A DNA stretch of 64,000 nt from Zunongwangia endophytica (GCF_030409505.1 NZ_JAUFPZ010000002.1:4251246-4315245), one strand, 5' to 3'; positions 54,128-63,370 are shown, counted from the first letter of the stretch. Notes: generated by a model not told the origin, from the sequence alone. Numbers and translations: made by a program.

Positions 54128-56257
54128 TTATTTCTTTTTAGGTTTCTCACTCGTAATCTTGAAATCGTCTTTTTCAGTATCCATTATCATATAAAACTCA
54201 TCAATCGAATCACTACTGGAAGCGCTATACGTCACATTCCAAAAAGAAGCACCTTTATGTCTGGCTTTGATTTTTACATTAGTAAGAATTCCTGAATCAT
54301 CACGCTTCAATTTTTTAATATTAATTTCAATATCATAGGTCTCTTGGATAGCTTTGATGATATTCTGAATGGCGGCATCTGTTTCATTAGGATGAATAGT
54401 ATATACGAAAGTTGTTGATTTTTGAGGTAATTTACCTTTAAAGGTTTTAGTGTAAACTTCAATAACACCATTAACTGCACGATCATTTTTATACTTTTCT
54501 GAGGCTTTTTTATCTTTCAAAACATTAATAAAAATGATATCATTTGGCTTGATGTTTTCAAGAGTTTTTTGCTCTTCAACTTTTCCGTTAATAACCAATA
54601 ATGGTTTTCCATCAATTAAGTGATTATTTCTTAAGATTATAATATGGCTAGAATCTGCTTGTTTTTGATTTTTTATAATCAGTGAATTATCCTGAACTTT
54701 TGTGGTATAGAGTTTAACACCGTATTTAGAAACTCGGCTTCCGTAAAGAGCCCTAGCTTTCTTACCTTCAAGATAAGTGATGTTTTCTATGTCATTTTTC
54801 TCAATATCATTAAGAAAAGCATTGCTCTTCTGTGGAACTCCATTCAGAATATAAAGAGTATCATTTAAAATATTAGAAGAAGTAGTCGCTACTTTACCTT
54901 TGCCATTAATCGTACTACGCTCTTTATCTTTCGAACTTTCTTCAACCGTCTTCTCAGTACTTTTTTCTTTATTTAGAGTAATAATAGAAGGTGTTTTCTT
55001 ATCTAAGAATTTCAAAAACTTAAGTTGGATTGCTTCCTGTTTTTTATCTATATCTTTTAAATAGGTTTGAAAATCTTCAATAAATTCGGTTTTAGAAAGT
55101 TTAACTACGCCATCTTTTCCTTTTTCACCAAATTGTTTTACTGCAGTTTCGGGTGCTATCACTTGGATAGATTTATAAACTATAGTTTTACCTTCAAGTT
55201 CATCTCTTTTATAATTTTGGTTGTCCAAAATATATAAGGCATTTTCACCTAAATCCTCAAGTGAAATTGATCGTTTTGGTGATTTGTAAGTGTTATTTTT
55301 TTCAGTTTCAGTATAACTTCCAATTCCCGTGATTTCAGGATTATCTACGGTATCAGTATACTGAGATCTATTTCCCTTTGAAGAGTTGAGCACTACACTT
55401 TCTTTCTTTAAATTGAAACTATAAAGGAATAGGCATAAAAATGGAATTACTAAAATAGTCTTCCACGAGGTGTTTTTCTTTTTCGATTTGTTAAGCATAA
55501 TAATACGTTTTTTGATGAATGATTGATAAAACTGATTAGTCATGGCCGGCTGCATACCAACACTTGCCATAACTAGCGCTTTTTGGTATTCTTTTTTGCT
55601 GGCTATTGTAGCTACTGCATCTTGATCGGCTAGAAATTCTAAGTTTTGGACGATAACTTTTTTGTATAACCAGATAAACGGATTAAACCAAAATACCACA
55701 CAGAGTATAGAAATGAAGATCACATCCAAAGAATGCCACTGTCTTGCATGGATTTGCTCATGCTTCAGGATTAATTTTAGGTCTTTTTGTTGATGTTTTT
55801 TAGGATTGTAAACGATATTATTAAAGAATGAAAAGGGTTTAATATCCTTAGTCGTTCTCACCAATTTTAAATTCTTGTATTTTTTTAAGAATCCAGAATT
55901 AATAACCTTCTTTAGGCTGTAGATCTGAAAAGCAAATCGTAAGCTCATTACTGAAACACCAAATAAGTAAACATAAAAACCAATTTGCCACCAATCTGTT
56001 GGTTCTTCGATTACCGTGTTTTCCTGCTGAAAATCGCCATTCATAACAGTATATGGTATCTCGGTGGACGGCAATTCTATGTATTCTTGCTGAGTGAGAT
56101 AAATAAGTGGTAAAACTAAAGAAGTCGCCAAACCTACTAAAAGAAACTTACGGTTTTGCATAAAACTTGTTTCCTGTTTCAGCAAAATAAAGTAAGCCAA
56201 ATAGAAAATAGCAATTAAAGCTGAAGATTTTAAAAGATGGAAAATTAATTCTTGCAT
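54128..56257 (-). CDS. BlaR1-like M56 membrane metallopeptidase with TonB-plug-like C-terminal modules
   Basis: The protein has 709 residues. The N-terminal part has four membrane helices (about 10-25, 38-55, 92-110, 172-195) and the M56 zinc site HEQIH (His166, Glu167, His170) in LKLILKHEQIHARQWHSLDV. A further helix lies near 265-280. The C-terminal half is periplasmic. It contains plug-like segments resembling SusC plugs: NDTLYILNGVPQKSNAFL with KARALYGSRVSKYGVKLYTTK, and PLLVINGKVEEQ with AVNGVIEVYTK. A third, weaker copy lies near 335-400. It should cleave or inactivate the BlaI-type repressor of the same operon on sensing an envelope signal. Confidence 0.88.
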   Translation of the reverse strand: MQELIFHLLKSSALIAIFYLAYFILLKQETSFMQNRKFLLVGLATSLVLPLIYLTQQEYIELPSTEIPYTVMNGDFQQENTVIEEPTDWWQIGFYVYLFGVSVMSLRFAFQIYSLKKVINSGFLKKYKNLKLVRTTKDIKPFSFFNNIVYNPKKHQQKDLKLILKHEQIHARQWHSLDVIFISILCVVFWFNPFIWLYKKVIVQNLEFLADQDAVATIASKKEYQKALVMASVGMQPAMTNQFYQSFIKKRIIMLNKSKKKNTSWKTILVIPFLCLFLYSFNLKKESVVLNSSKGNRSQYTDTVDNPEITGIGSYTETEKNNTYKSPKRSISLEDLGENALYILDNQNYKRDELEGKTIVYKSIQVIAPETAVKQFGEKGKDGVVKLSKTEFIEDFQTYLKDIDKKQEAIQLKFLKFLDKKTPSIITLNKEKSTEKTVEESSKDKERSTINGKGKVATTSSNILNDTLYILNGVPQKSNAFLNDIEKNDIENITYLEGKKARALYGSRVSKYGVKLYTTKVQDNSLIIKNQKQADSSHIIILRNNHLIDGKPLLVINGKVEEQKTLENIKPNDIIFINVLKDKKASEKYKNDRAVNGVIEVYTKTFKGKLPQKSTTFVYTIHPNETDAAIQNIIKAIQETYDIEINIKKLKRDDSGILTNVKIKARHKGASFWNVTYSASSSDSIDEFYMIMDTEKDDFKITSEKPKKK

Positions 56258-56274
56258 GCTTACTGGTTTATATT

Positions 56275-56733
56275 TTATTTATCTTCTGTCTTGTAAATAC
56301 CGGCGTTAAGATCTTTTGATAATTCAAATCGAAAATTGCTGCTGGTTCTTAAAATAATTTTCTGATTCTTAAAGCTTAAAAGGTTAGGGCGTTTGTCTTT
56401 ATAAGCCTGATTTTCTAAAGTAGCACCAATTTTAAAATTAGTCTCATCGGGAAATTTTCTACTAATAGTATAGCTATCTAATTGACCATTAAGATAAGAG
56501 ATTTCTGAGATCTTTATAATAACCGAGTCTCTATAAAATTGGTTAAATAATTTTACCCGGTTTTGCAGCTCTTTTTTACTAATATCATTTTCAAAATAGA
56601 AAGAATATTGGGACGATTGTTCCATAGTTTCGATTTCATCGACATTGCAACTGTAAAACATTATGCTAAGAAGAGGAAGCAGAAAACTTAGTTTTAGAGA
56701 TCGTAATCTAGCGAATGTATGTTGATTAATCAT
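56275..56733 (-). CDS. Small lipoprotein of the BlaI/M56 locus
   Basis: The protein has 152 residues. The lipobox IMFYSC puts the lipid on Cys29. An N-terminal hydrophobic stretch is followed by a short beta-rich domain with no recognised family. Its start codon overlaps the stop of the gene upstream by 4 nt (ATGA), and it ends 17 bp before the M56 gene. It is therefore co-translated with that sensing system and may be a sensor accessory. Confidence 0.75.
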   Translation of the reverse strand: MINQHTFARLRSLKLSFLLPLLSIMFYSCNVDEIETMEQSSQYSFYFENDISKKELQNRVKLFNQFYRDSVIIKISEISYLNGQLDSYTISRKFPDETNFKIGATLENQAYKDKRPNLLSFKNQKIILRTSSNFRFELSKDLNAGIYKTEDK

Positions 56734-57092
56734 GATAGTTCGGTTTCTTGATTGATGAGTAATAAAACTGGAAATTCTAACGTCTTAAATGGCTTAGAAA
56801 ATAATTGATATTGGTGATTTTTGATTTTCTTTTCTGCAACTTTAATTTTTGATTTCAGGATGAAGAAATGCTTGATCTTTTTTATTTCTGAAATGATTTC
56901 TGCAGAAGCAATAAGCCACTTCAACTGAAATAGCTTAACACAGCATCGTATTAGAAACCCAAAACTTATAAGTAGATATATTGATAAAAGAAATTCAGTA
57001 TAATTTATAGAATTTTTGAGAAGCAGTTCATATCTGGCAAAAAATAACGCCAGGATTAGAAAATGTTTCAATATGTAAATCCAAAATTGCAC
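56730..57092 (-). CDS. Small membrane protein, possibly a shrunken M56 N-terminal region
   Basis: The protein has 120 residues. Two hydrophobic segments (about 5-24 and 33-58) are followed by a basic stretch (KIKHFFILKSKIKVAEKKIK) and SKPFKTLEFPVLLL. The opening IYILKHFLILALFFARYELLL and the later FLIRCCVKLFQLKWLI look like parts of the M56 N-terminus with the middle missing. The HExxH site is absent. It starts 3 bp after the BlaI-type gene, where BlaR1 usually begins. An inactive remnant or a dedicated adaptor is possible. Confidence 0.65.
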   Translation of the reverse strand: MQFWIYILKHFLILALFFARYELLLKNSINYTEFLLSIYLLISFGFLIRCCVKLFQLKWLIASAEIISEIKKIKHFFILKSKIKVAEKKIKNHQYQLFSKPFKTLEFPVLLLINQETELS

Positions 57093-57095
57093 GTT

Positions 57096-57461
57096 TTATT
57101 GCTTCTCTTTATTTTCAATAATTTCTAGAATTTCTCTCAATTCTTCAGCACTAATTTTTTCTTCTTTAGCAAAAAAGGAAACCATGCTTTTATAACTATT
57201 GTCAAAAAAACGTTTAGTAGCGATATTCATAAACTGTTTCCTATACGCTTCTTTGGTAATAATTGGATAATATTGATGCGTTTTACCGTAGGCTTTATAA
57301 GAAACATATTTTTTTTCTTCAAGATTTCTTACGATGGTAGAAACCGTATTATAATGAAGTTTTTGTTCTTTAATATGCGGGATAATTTCTTTAACGAAAG
57401 CTTCCTCGAGCTTCCATATAATCCGCATAATTTCTTCTTCTTTATTCGTTAACTTTTCCAT
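57096..57461 (-). CDS. BlaI/MecI/CopY-family winged-helix repressor
   Basis: The protein has 121 residues, the normal length. The winged helix has LTNKEEEIMRIIWKLEEAFV and HYNTVSTIVRNLEEKKYVSY. The C-terminal dimerisation helix (about 80-120) includes SAEELREILEIIE. The dyad TAGTTT-N2-AAACTA upstream (57510-57523) is repeated before the next upstream gene and is probably its operator. An M56 metallopeptidase gene follows in the same operon, as in bla/mec systems. Confidence 0.93.
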   Translation of the reverse strand: MEKLTNKEEEIMRIIWKLEEAFVKEIIPHIKEQKLHYNTVSTIVRNLEEKKYVSYKAYGKTHQYYPIITKEAYRKQFMNIATKRFFDNSYKSMVSFFAKEEKISAEELREILEIIENKEKQ

Positions 57462-57491
57462 GTCGATGTCTATCTTCAGATATGTAGATGA

Positions 57492-57523
57492 TAAATATAA
57501 CGAAAAAAATAGTTTTCAAACTA
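57492..57523 (-). promoter_or_regulatory. BlaI-type operator and promoter of the repressor operon
   Basis: TAGTTTTCAAACTA (57510-57523) is a 6-bp inverted repeat with a 2-bp spacer. On the minus strand it is followed 8 positions on by CGTTATATTTA (57502-57492), which contains a plausible -7 box, TATATTTA. The same arrangement with the same spacing recurs at 58541-58572. Confidence 0.7.
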
Positions 57524-57540
57524 AAAAAGTAGTAATTATT

Positions 57541-58536
57541 TTAAAGCGCGTAATTTAGTGGTAAGGATAAGGACATTCTCGCCTGTCCCATTGCGCCAGA
57601 AATATTGAAAGCTCGAGTAGGAGTGAAGTTTCCAAATTTGTCAATATAAAACGGACTTTTATATATAAGACCAGATTGCTGGTTTTTATGCAGTATGCTA
57701 ATCGTGTCTTTTGTCATTGCCACTTTTGTAAATTGATCTGCCTGCTGAATATCGAAATACTTATATTGTGGTACTTCAAATCTCTCGTAGAAAATTCTAA
57801 AATCATCTTGAGCAAGGTTTCTCTTTGATAGGGAGCGCATAAACTGAAGCAAGGATCCTTCAAAAGCTTCCTCACGATTTTTTAAATGGCGTCTTCTTGG
57901 TTTCTCATTTTGTTCTTTATAAAAGCTGCTTCCTTCATAAAAGGTGTATTCAATCAAATAAAGACCAGAACTTCCTGTACTAAATTTGATAGTAAAATCT
58001 ATAAGCTCATATTCTATAAAATAGCCCAGATGATTATTTTTAATTATTAGCGGTTCTTTCGCATACGCAATGAGTTCGTTTTGTGAAGGGGTATATTTAA
58101 GTTTAATCGCATCTTCATTCAATATTTTACATTTTAACGCAGCAGTTGTATGCCCCAAAAATTCTCTGCGGAAGTAATTAAGTTTTCTTTTGCGAGACCA
58201 GGGATCGGTTTCCAGGACTACCGTGCCCAGCTCATCCATACTTTCTTCAAGAAAAACAATTGGATAATTTTTATCCTTGAAAACTGAAATATTAGGTACT
58301 GTCCTTGTTTTAAATCCGATGGATCTAAAAATTAATGGTGAAATGTTAGAAGATGAATTCTCGATTTTGAAGTAACCTTTCGTATTGCTAACAGTACCAA
58401 GACTGGTACCGTCAAAATAAATTGAAACCGACTGAACAGCTGTTGAATCTTTTGCATTTAGAACTCTTCCAGTATACACTTCCTGAGCCTGAATATGAAA
58501 TGAAAATAAAATAGCTAAGAGTAAAAGTCGTTTCAT
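57541..58536 (-). CDS. Exported protein with carboxypeptidase-like regulatory domain
   Basis: The protein has 331 residues. The signal peptide ends near HIQAQ. Residues of about 20-105 form the carboxypeptidase D regulatory-like beta-sandwich, YTGRVLNAKDSTAVQSVSIY with GTVSNTKGYFKIEN. The remainder is a beta-rich domain common in Bacteroidota, with YRREFLGHT-type features (here YFRREFLGHTTAA). Its promoter has a copy of the operator found before the BlaI-type gene, so it is a likely regulon member. Function unknown; envelope maintenance is a guess. Confidence 0.82.
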   Translation of the reverse strand: MKRLLLLAILFSFHIQAQEVYTGRVLNAKDSTAVQSVSIYFDGTSLGTVSNTKGYFKIENSSSNISPLIFRSIGFKTRTVPNISVFKDKNYPIVFLEESMDELGTVVLETDPWSRKRKLNYFRREFLGHTTAALKCKILNEDAIKLKYTPSQNELIAYAKEPLIIKNNHLGYFIEYELIDFTIKFSTGSSGLYLIEYTFYEGSSFYKEQNEKPRRRHLKNREEAFEGSLLQFMRSLSKRNLAQDDFRIFYERFEVPQYKYFDIQQADQFTKVAMTKDTISILHKNQQSGLIYKSPFYIDKFGNFTPTRAFNISGAMGQARMSLSLPLNYAL

Positions 58537-58540
58537 AAAT

Positions 58541-58572
58541 TAAATATAACGGTTTTTTTAGTTTTTAAACTA
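58541..58572 (-). promoter_or_regulatory. Second BlaI-type operator and promoter
   Basis: TAGTTTTTAAACTA (58559-58572) has the same TAGTTT/AAACTA half-sites as 57510-57523. CGTTATATTTA (58551-58541) follows at identical spacing. A further half-like TAGTTTTTAATT lies at about 58579-58590. It serves the 57541-58536 gene. Confidence 0.7.
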
Positions 58573-58648
58573 TATGTGTAGTTTTTAATTCAGTATTTCA
58601 TTAATAGAATAGCTTTAAAGTTTAAGTTATATTAGCACAAAAAAGTGT

Positions 58649-59596
58649 ATGGATATTGTTTACATACTAATTGGTTTAGTGTTATTAGTGGTAGGTGGTG
58701 AGTTTTTAGTAAGATCATCTGTCGCTCTTTCTTTTAAGATGAATATCTCTCGTATGGTCATTGGGCTAACGGTAGTTTCTTTTGCGACATCAGCACCAGA
58801 ATTATTAGTGAGCTTGCAGGCAGCGATGGAAGGATTTTCAGATATTTCTTTAGGGAATATTATCGGCTCTAATATTGCTAATATTGGTTTGGTTTTAGGG
58901 ATCACAGCGCTTATTTCTCCCATTGCGGTAGATAGTGACTTCTATAAGTTTAATTGGCCGGTGATGATGATCTTTTCATTTGCATTATTTTTCTTCTTAC
59001 TTAATGGGGAAGATATAGACCGGTTAGAAGGTGGAGCTTTAGTACTTGGACTACTAATTTATCTACTTTTCTTGATTATTCGTAGTAGAAAGGTAAAGGA
59101 AAATGTAGTAGAAGAGGTAGATGAAAGCCTAGAAGGCACTTCCTGGTTTAAGATTATTATCTGGTTAGTAATTGGCGGAGCGGCCTTGTATGGAGGATCA
59201 GAATTATTAGTAGATGGATCGGTTGCGTTGGCGAGAGACTTAGGCGTTAGTGAAAGAATTATTTCTGTAACAATGATCGCTATAGGTACCAGTATTCCCG
59301 AGCTTGCTGCATCGGTAATAGCAGCCTTAAAGAAAGAGAAAGCCCTATCTTTTGGTAATTTGATAGGTTCCAATATTTTTAATATAGCTTCAGTATTAGG
59401 TATAACTGCTTTAATTAAACCGATCGTGATGCAATCTCAGGAAGTTTTGAGCAATGATATTTATTGGATGATTGCCTTTTCTTTCATACTAGTTCCCATG
59501 GCTTTTATTCCGAAGAAATTTCTATTTGGAAGAGTTAAAGGCCTAGTTATTCTAACCGGATATTCGGTATTTCTTTATATCACTATTTTTAGGTAA
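58649..59596 (+). CDS. CaCA-family calcium/sodium antiporter (YrbG-like)
   Basis: The protein has 315 residues and ten helices in two inverted halves. Each half has the alpha-repeat signature: SFATSAPELLVSLQAA with GNIIGSNIANIGLVLGI, and AIGTSIPELAASVIAAL with GNLIGSNIFNIASVLGI. These carry the acidic residues that coordinate Ca2+. An acidic cytoplasmic loop (VEEVDESLEG) lies between the halves. It exchanges Ca2+ for Na+ or H+ across the inner membrane. Single gene. Confidence 0.94.
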   Translation: MDIVYILIGLVLLVVGGEFLVRSSVALSFKMNISRMVIGLTVVSFATSAPELLVSLQAAMEGFSDISLGNIIGSNIANIGLVLGITALISPIAVDSDFYKFNWPVMMIFSFALFFFLLNGEDIDRLEGGALVLGLLIYLLFLIIRSRKVKENVVEEVDESLEGTSWFKIIIWLVIGGAALYGGSELLVDGSVALARDLGVSERIISVTMIAIGTSIPELAASVIAALKKEKALSFGNLIGSNIFNIASVLGITALIKPIVMQSQEVLSNDIYWMIAFSFILVPMAFIPKKFLFGRVKGLVILTGYSVFLYITIFR

Positions 59597-59781
59597 CAGC
59601 TTTTGATAATAGAAAATAGAGCATGAGACGCCATAAATTAGTCGTCTGAATCACCAATCTTGATTCTTATTTGGTGATCTGATTGCAGATTTTAGTACTT
59701 CTGTTTCAATTTTTGGCCTTTATTGAAAAATTGTTTCAAACAGCCTAATTTCAGTATTTAATAAAATTAGTGCAATAAAAA

Positions 59782-59804
59782 AGGCGTTTCTGAAAGAAAC
59801 GCCT
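59782..59804 (-). terminator. Rho-independent terminator of the GSII gene
   Basis: AGGCGTTTC (59782-59790) pairs with GAAACGCCT (59796-59804) around a 5-nt loop. On the minus strand it is followed by TTTTTTATTG. It lies about 40 bp after the glutamine synthetase stop. Confidence 0.85.
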
Positions 59805-59841
59805 AATCTAAGATTATTACAATCTAGCCTAAATCTGTTAT

Positions 59842-60852
59842 TTATTCTGCATTTTTAACCGTCTTAATAATACGGCTTGCAATTTTATAAGGATCACCAT
59901 TAGAAGATGGCCTTCTATCTTCTAACCATCCTTTCCATCCGCGCTCTACAGTTGCGATTGGAATACGGATTGATGCTCCACGATCAGAAATTCCGTAGCT
60001 AAAGTCGTGGATAGAAGCAGTTTCGTGCTTACCAGTTAAACGCATGTGGTTATCTGCACCGTAAACGTCGATGTGTTCTTTTACAACTGGACGGAAAGCT
60101 TCACAAATTTTCTCGTAAGTTTCACGGTTTCCAGCATTTCTTAAAGTTGAGTTAGAGAAGTTGGCGTGCATACCACTACCATTCCAATCTAAATCGCCTA
60201 ATGGTTTTGGATGAAGATCAATTGCAATTCCGTATTGCTCACCTATTCTTTCTAACAAATATCTTGCAACCCAAATCTCGTCACCAGCAGCTGCAGCTCC
60301 TTTAGCGAAAATTTGATATTCCCACTGTCCGGCAGCAACCTCACCATTAATACCTTCTACGTTTAATCCAGCTTCAAGGCAAACATCTAAATGCTCCTCA
60401 ACGATAGATCTACCATAGGCATTGTTTGCACCTACAGAACAGTAATAAGGTCCTTGTGGTCGTGGATATCCATTAGCTGGGAAACCTAAAGGTTTACCTG
60501 TTTCAGTATCAATAAGGAAGTATTCTTGTTCAAATCCAAACCAGAAATCATCATCCTCATCGTCTATAGTAGCTCTTCCATTAGTTTCGTGAGGTGTACT
60601 ATCTGAATTAAGTACTTCGCACATTACTAAGAATCCATTTTTACGTTGTGGATCTGGACATATAAATACTGGCTTTAATAAACAGTCAGAAGCATTTCCT
60701 TCAGCTTGTCCTGTAGAAGAACCATCAAAAGACCATACCTCACAATCTTCTAACTTTCCTGAAAAATCAGTTACTACTTTTGTTTTACCACGTAACTTCT
60801 GAGTTGGCTTACTACCATCAAGCCATATATACTCCAACTTTGATTTGGTCAT
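59842..60852 (-). CDS. Type II (eukaryotic-type) glutamine synthetase
   Basis: The protein has 336 residues, typical of GSII and shorter than GSI. N-terminal WSFDGSSTGQAEGNASD (41-57) is followed by the catalytic FGFEQEYFL (106-114), NGEVAAGQWEYQ (169-180), NGSGMH (224-229) and RLTGKHET (271-278). It condenses glutamate and ammonia with ATP to form glutamine. It is divergent from a type III enzyme, with 224 bp between start codons. That gap holds a 23-bp palindrome that may control both. Confidence 0.95.
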   Translation of the reverse strand: MTKSKLEYIWLDGSKPTQKLRGKTKVVTDFSGKLEDCEVWSFDGSSTGQAEGNASDCLLKPVFICPDPQRKNGFLVMCEVLNSDSTPHETNGRATIDDEDDDFWFGFEQEYFLIDTETGKPLGFPANGYPRPQGPYYCSVGANNAYGRSIVEEHLDVCLEAGLNVEGINGEVAAGQWEYQIFAKGAAAAGDEIWVARYLLERIGEQYGIAIDLHPKPLGDLDWNGSGMHANFSNSTLRNAGNRETYEKICEAFRPVVKEHIDVYGADNHMRLTGKHETASIHDFSYGISDRGASIRIPIATVERGWKGWLEDRRPSSNGDPYKIASRIIKTVKNAE

Positions 60853-60969
60853 AATCTAATTCGTTTTTTTATAAAATTGAACGTCTAAGGTTAACAAAAA
60901 TATAATTTTTTGAATAAAATGTATATTTTTTTAGGGTGCATTTATTGAGAATTTTCAATTTGTAAATAA

Positions 60970-60992
60970 TACCCCCTAATTTTTAGGGGGTA
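60970..60992. promoter_or_regulatory. 23-bp palindrome between divergent GSII and GSIII genes
   Basis: TACCCCCTAA (60970-60979) and TTAGGGGGTA (60983-60992) are perfect reverse complements with a 3-nt spacer. A related half-site, TTAGGGTGCA, lies at 60931-60940. There is no T-run, and the GC blocks stand out in an AT-rich gap. A nitrogen-responsive operator for both glutamine synthetase genes is inferred. Confidence 0.65.
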
Positions 60993-61076
60993 AACATTAT
61001 TTAATGTTTTTCAAGGTGTTGTAGTGAGAAATATTTAAATTTGATCGTAATATTTTATTAATCATAATAGCTTAAC

Positions 61077-63263
61077 ATGTCAACACTTAGATTTAAGGCA
61101 ATAGAAGAAACCTTTAACCGAAAATCTGTAAATATCGAAGAGCCAGGAAGGCGCTCAGCGATTTTTGGAAGTAATGTCTTTAATGAGTCGGTTATGAAGC
61201 AGTATTTAACCAAAGAAGCATATAATAATGTGATGGATGCTGTGAAGACCGGAGCGAAAATTAACCGAACAGTAGCCGATCATATTTCTGCTGGAATGAA
61301 AGAATGGTCTATTAATAAGGGAGTTACTCATTATACGCACTGGTTTCAGCCTTTAACAGGAGCAACAGCTGAAAAGCATGATGCATTTTTTGAAACTATA
61401 GGTGATGGACTAGCGATAGAAAAATTTGGCGGAGGATCTTTGGTTCAGCAAGAGCCAGATGCTTCCAGTTTTCCAAACGGTGGAATTAGAAATACCTTTG
61501 AAGCTCGAGGATATACCGCATGGGATCCTACTTCACCGGCATTTATTTGGGGAACAACTTTATGTATTCCAACAGTTTTTGTTTCGTATACGGGCGAGGC
61601 TTTAGACTATAAAACACCACTTCTTAGAGCTTTACAAGCAGTAGACCAGGCGGCAACAGATGTTGCAAAATATTTCGATAAAAATGTTTCTAAGGTGAAT
61701 GCTACTTTAGGTTGGGAGCAGGAATATTTTCTTGTAGATTCAGCTTTAGCAGCGACTCGACCAGATATTCAATTAGCAGGTCGTACACTTTTAGGACATT
61801 CTCCAGCAAAAGGGCAGCAATTAGACGATCATTATTTTGGATCTATTCCATCACGTGTCTTAGCCTATATGAGAGATTTGGAGATCGAGTGTATGCGTTT
61901 AGGAATTCCGGTGAAAACCAGACATAACGAAGTTGCTCCAAATCAATTTGAGTTAGCACCAATTTTTGAGGAAGCTAACCTTGCGGTAGATCATAATTCA
62001 TTAATTATGGATGTGATGAATAAGATTGCCGAGCGTCACCATTTTGTGGTGTTAATGCACGAAAAACCATTTGCCGGAATAAACGGAAGTGGAAAACACA
62101 ATAACTGGTCTTTAGGAACTGATACGGGCATTAATCTTTTATCTCCCGGTAAAACTCCTATGAAGAATCTTCAGTTTTTAACCTTCTTCATTAATACGAT
62201 CAAAGCAGTTTGCGATAATGAAGAATTATTAAGAGCTTCTATTGCAAGTGCATCTAACGATCACCGTTTAGGAGCGAACGAAGCACCACCAGCAATTATT
62301 TCAGTATTTATTGGTAGTCAGTTAACGGCTGTCTTGGATGAGTTGGAAAAAGTAACTTCCGGGAAATTATCTCCGCAGGAAAAAACAGAATTGAAACTAA
62401 ATGTTGTAGGGAAAATTCCAGAAATTCTTTTAGATAACACCGATCGTAACCGTACTTCTTCTTTCGCATTTACAGGTAATAAATTTGAATTTAGAGCCGT
62501 AGGATCTACTGCCAACTGTGCAAATCCTATGACAGTACTTAATGCGATAATGGCTAAGCAGTTAAAAGACTTTAAAGTTGAGGTTGATAAGCTGATTAAG
62601 GATAAGAAAATGAAGAAAGACGATGCTATCTTCAATGTTCTTAGAGAGTATATCAAGAAAAGTAAAAAGATTAGATTTGAAGGTGATGGTTACGGAGAAG
62701 CTTGGGAAAAAGAGGCTGAAAAACGTGGCTTAAGCAATAATAAAAACACTCCAGAAGCATTAAAAGCTCAAATTTCTAAAAAAGCGATTAAGCTTTATGA
62801 AGAATTAGGAGTGATGAATACTGTAGAAGTTGAAGCTCGCCACGAAATCGAATTGGAAGAATACGCAATGCGCATCCAGATCGAAGGCAGAGTGCTAGGT
62901 GATATTGCAAGAAATCATGTAATCCCAACCGCAATTAGATACCAAAATGTTTTGATTAAAAACGTTACTGGTTTAAAAAGTATCTACGGCGAAGATTTTA
63001 AAAAGTACGCTGAAGAACAATTAGACTTGGTTGAAAAAGTTTCTAACCATATCGCAGTAATTAACAGTAAAGTGAGCGCTATGATCGAAGCTCGAAAAGT
63101 AGCGAACAAATACGAAGATATTCAGAAGAAAGCAGAATCTTATTGTCACGAAGTAAAACCGTTTTTTGATGAAATTCGCTACCATTGCGATAAATTAGAA
63201 TTACTGGTTGATAATGAAATCTGGCCACTTACTAAATATAGAGAGTTGTTATTTACTCGATAA
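61077..63263 (+). CDS. glnN: Type III glutamine synthetase
   Basis: The protein has 728 residues, the GSIII size. The N-terminus has VFNESVMKQYLTKEAY. The GSIII-specific THWFQPLTGATAEKHDAF is near 95-113. Catalytic WEQEYF is at 213-218, RHNEVAPNQFELAPIFE at about 282-298, NGSGKHNNWS at 336-345, and GANEAPPAIISVF near 402. It makes glutamine from glutamate, ammonia and ATP as a large oligomer. It is divergent from GSII, and a terminator lies about 110 bp after the stop. Confidence 0.96.
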   Translation: MSTLRFKAIEETFNRKSVNIEEPGRRSAIFGSNVFNESVMKQYLTKEAYNNVMDAVKTGAKINRTVADHISAGMKEWSINKGVTHYTHWFQPLTGATAEKHDAFFETIGDGLAIEKFGGGSLVQQEPDASSFPNGGIRNTFEARGYTAWDPTSPAFIWGTTLCIPTVFVSYTGEALDYKTPLLRALQAVDQAATDVAKYFDKNVSKVNATLGWEQEYFLVDSALAATRPDIQLAGRTLLGHSPAKGQQLDDHYFGSIPSRVLAYMRDLEIECMRLGIPVKTRHNEVAPNQFELAPIFEEANLAVDHNSLIMDVMNKIAERHHFVVLMHEKPFAGINGSGKHNNWSLGTDTGINLLSPGKTPMKNLQFLTFFINTIKAVCDNEELLRASIASASNDHRLGANEAPPAIISVFIGSQLTAVLDELEKVTSGKLSPQEKTELKLNVVGKIPEILLDNTDRNRTSSFAFTGNKFEFRAVGSTANCANPMTVLNAIMAKQLKDFKVEVDKLIKDKKMKKDDAIFNVLREYIKKSKKIRFEGDGYGEAWEKEAEKRGLSNNKNTPEALKAQISKKAIKLYEELGVMNTVEVEARHEIELEEYAMRIQIEGRVLGDIARNHVIPTAIRYQNVLIKNVTGLKSIYGEDFKKYAEEQLDLVEKVSNHIAVINSKVSAMIEARKVANKYEDIQKKAESYCHEVKPFFDEIRYHCDKLELLVDNEIWPLTKYRELLFTR

Positions 63264-63370
63264 TCGAGAATAAAAATATAAGGCTTGCCTTGCAATAAGT
63301 ATCTAGCAAAAGTCTCATGGGATCGCCTATAGGTGGTTTACTAGATAGGATTAGATAACTTAATCATAAA

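Noticed and set aside
63300..63347. TATCTAG/CTAGATA inverted repeat after GSIII, possible small RNA
   Set aside because: The arms are only 7 bp with a 34-nt spacer, and no promoter is visible. The strong terminator at 63371 explains the region well enough.
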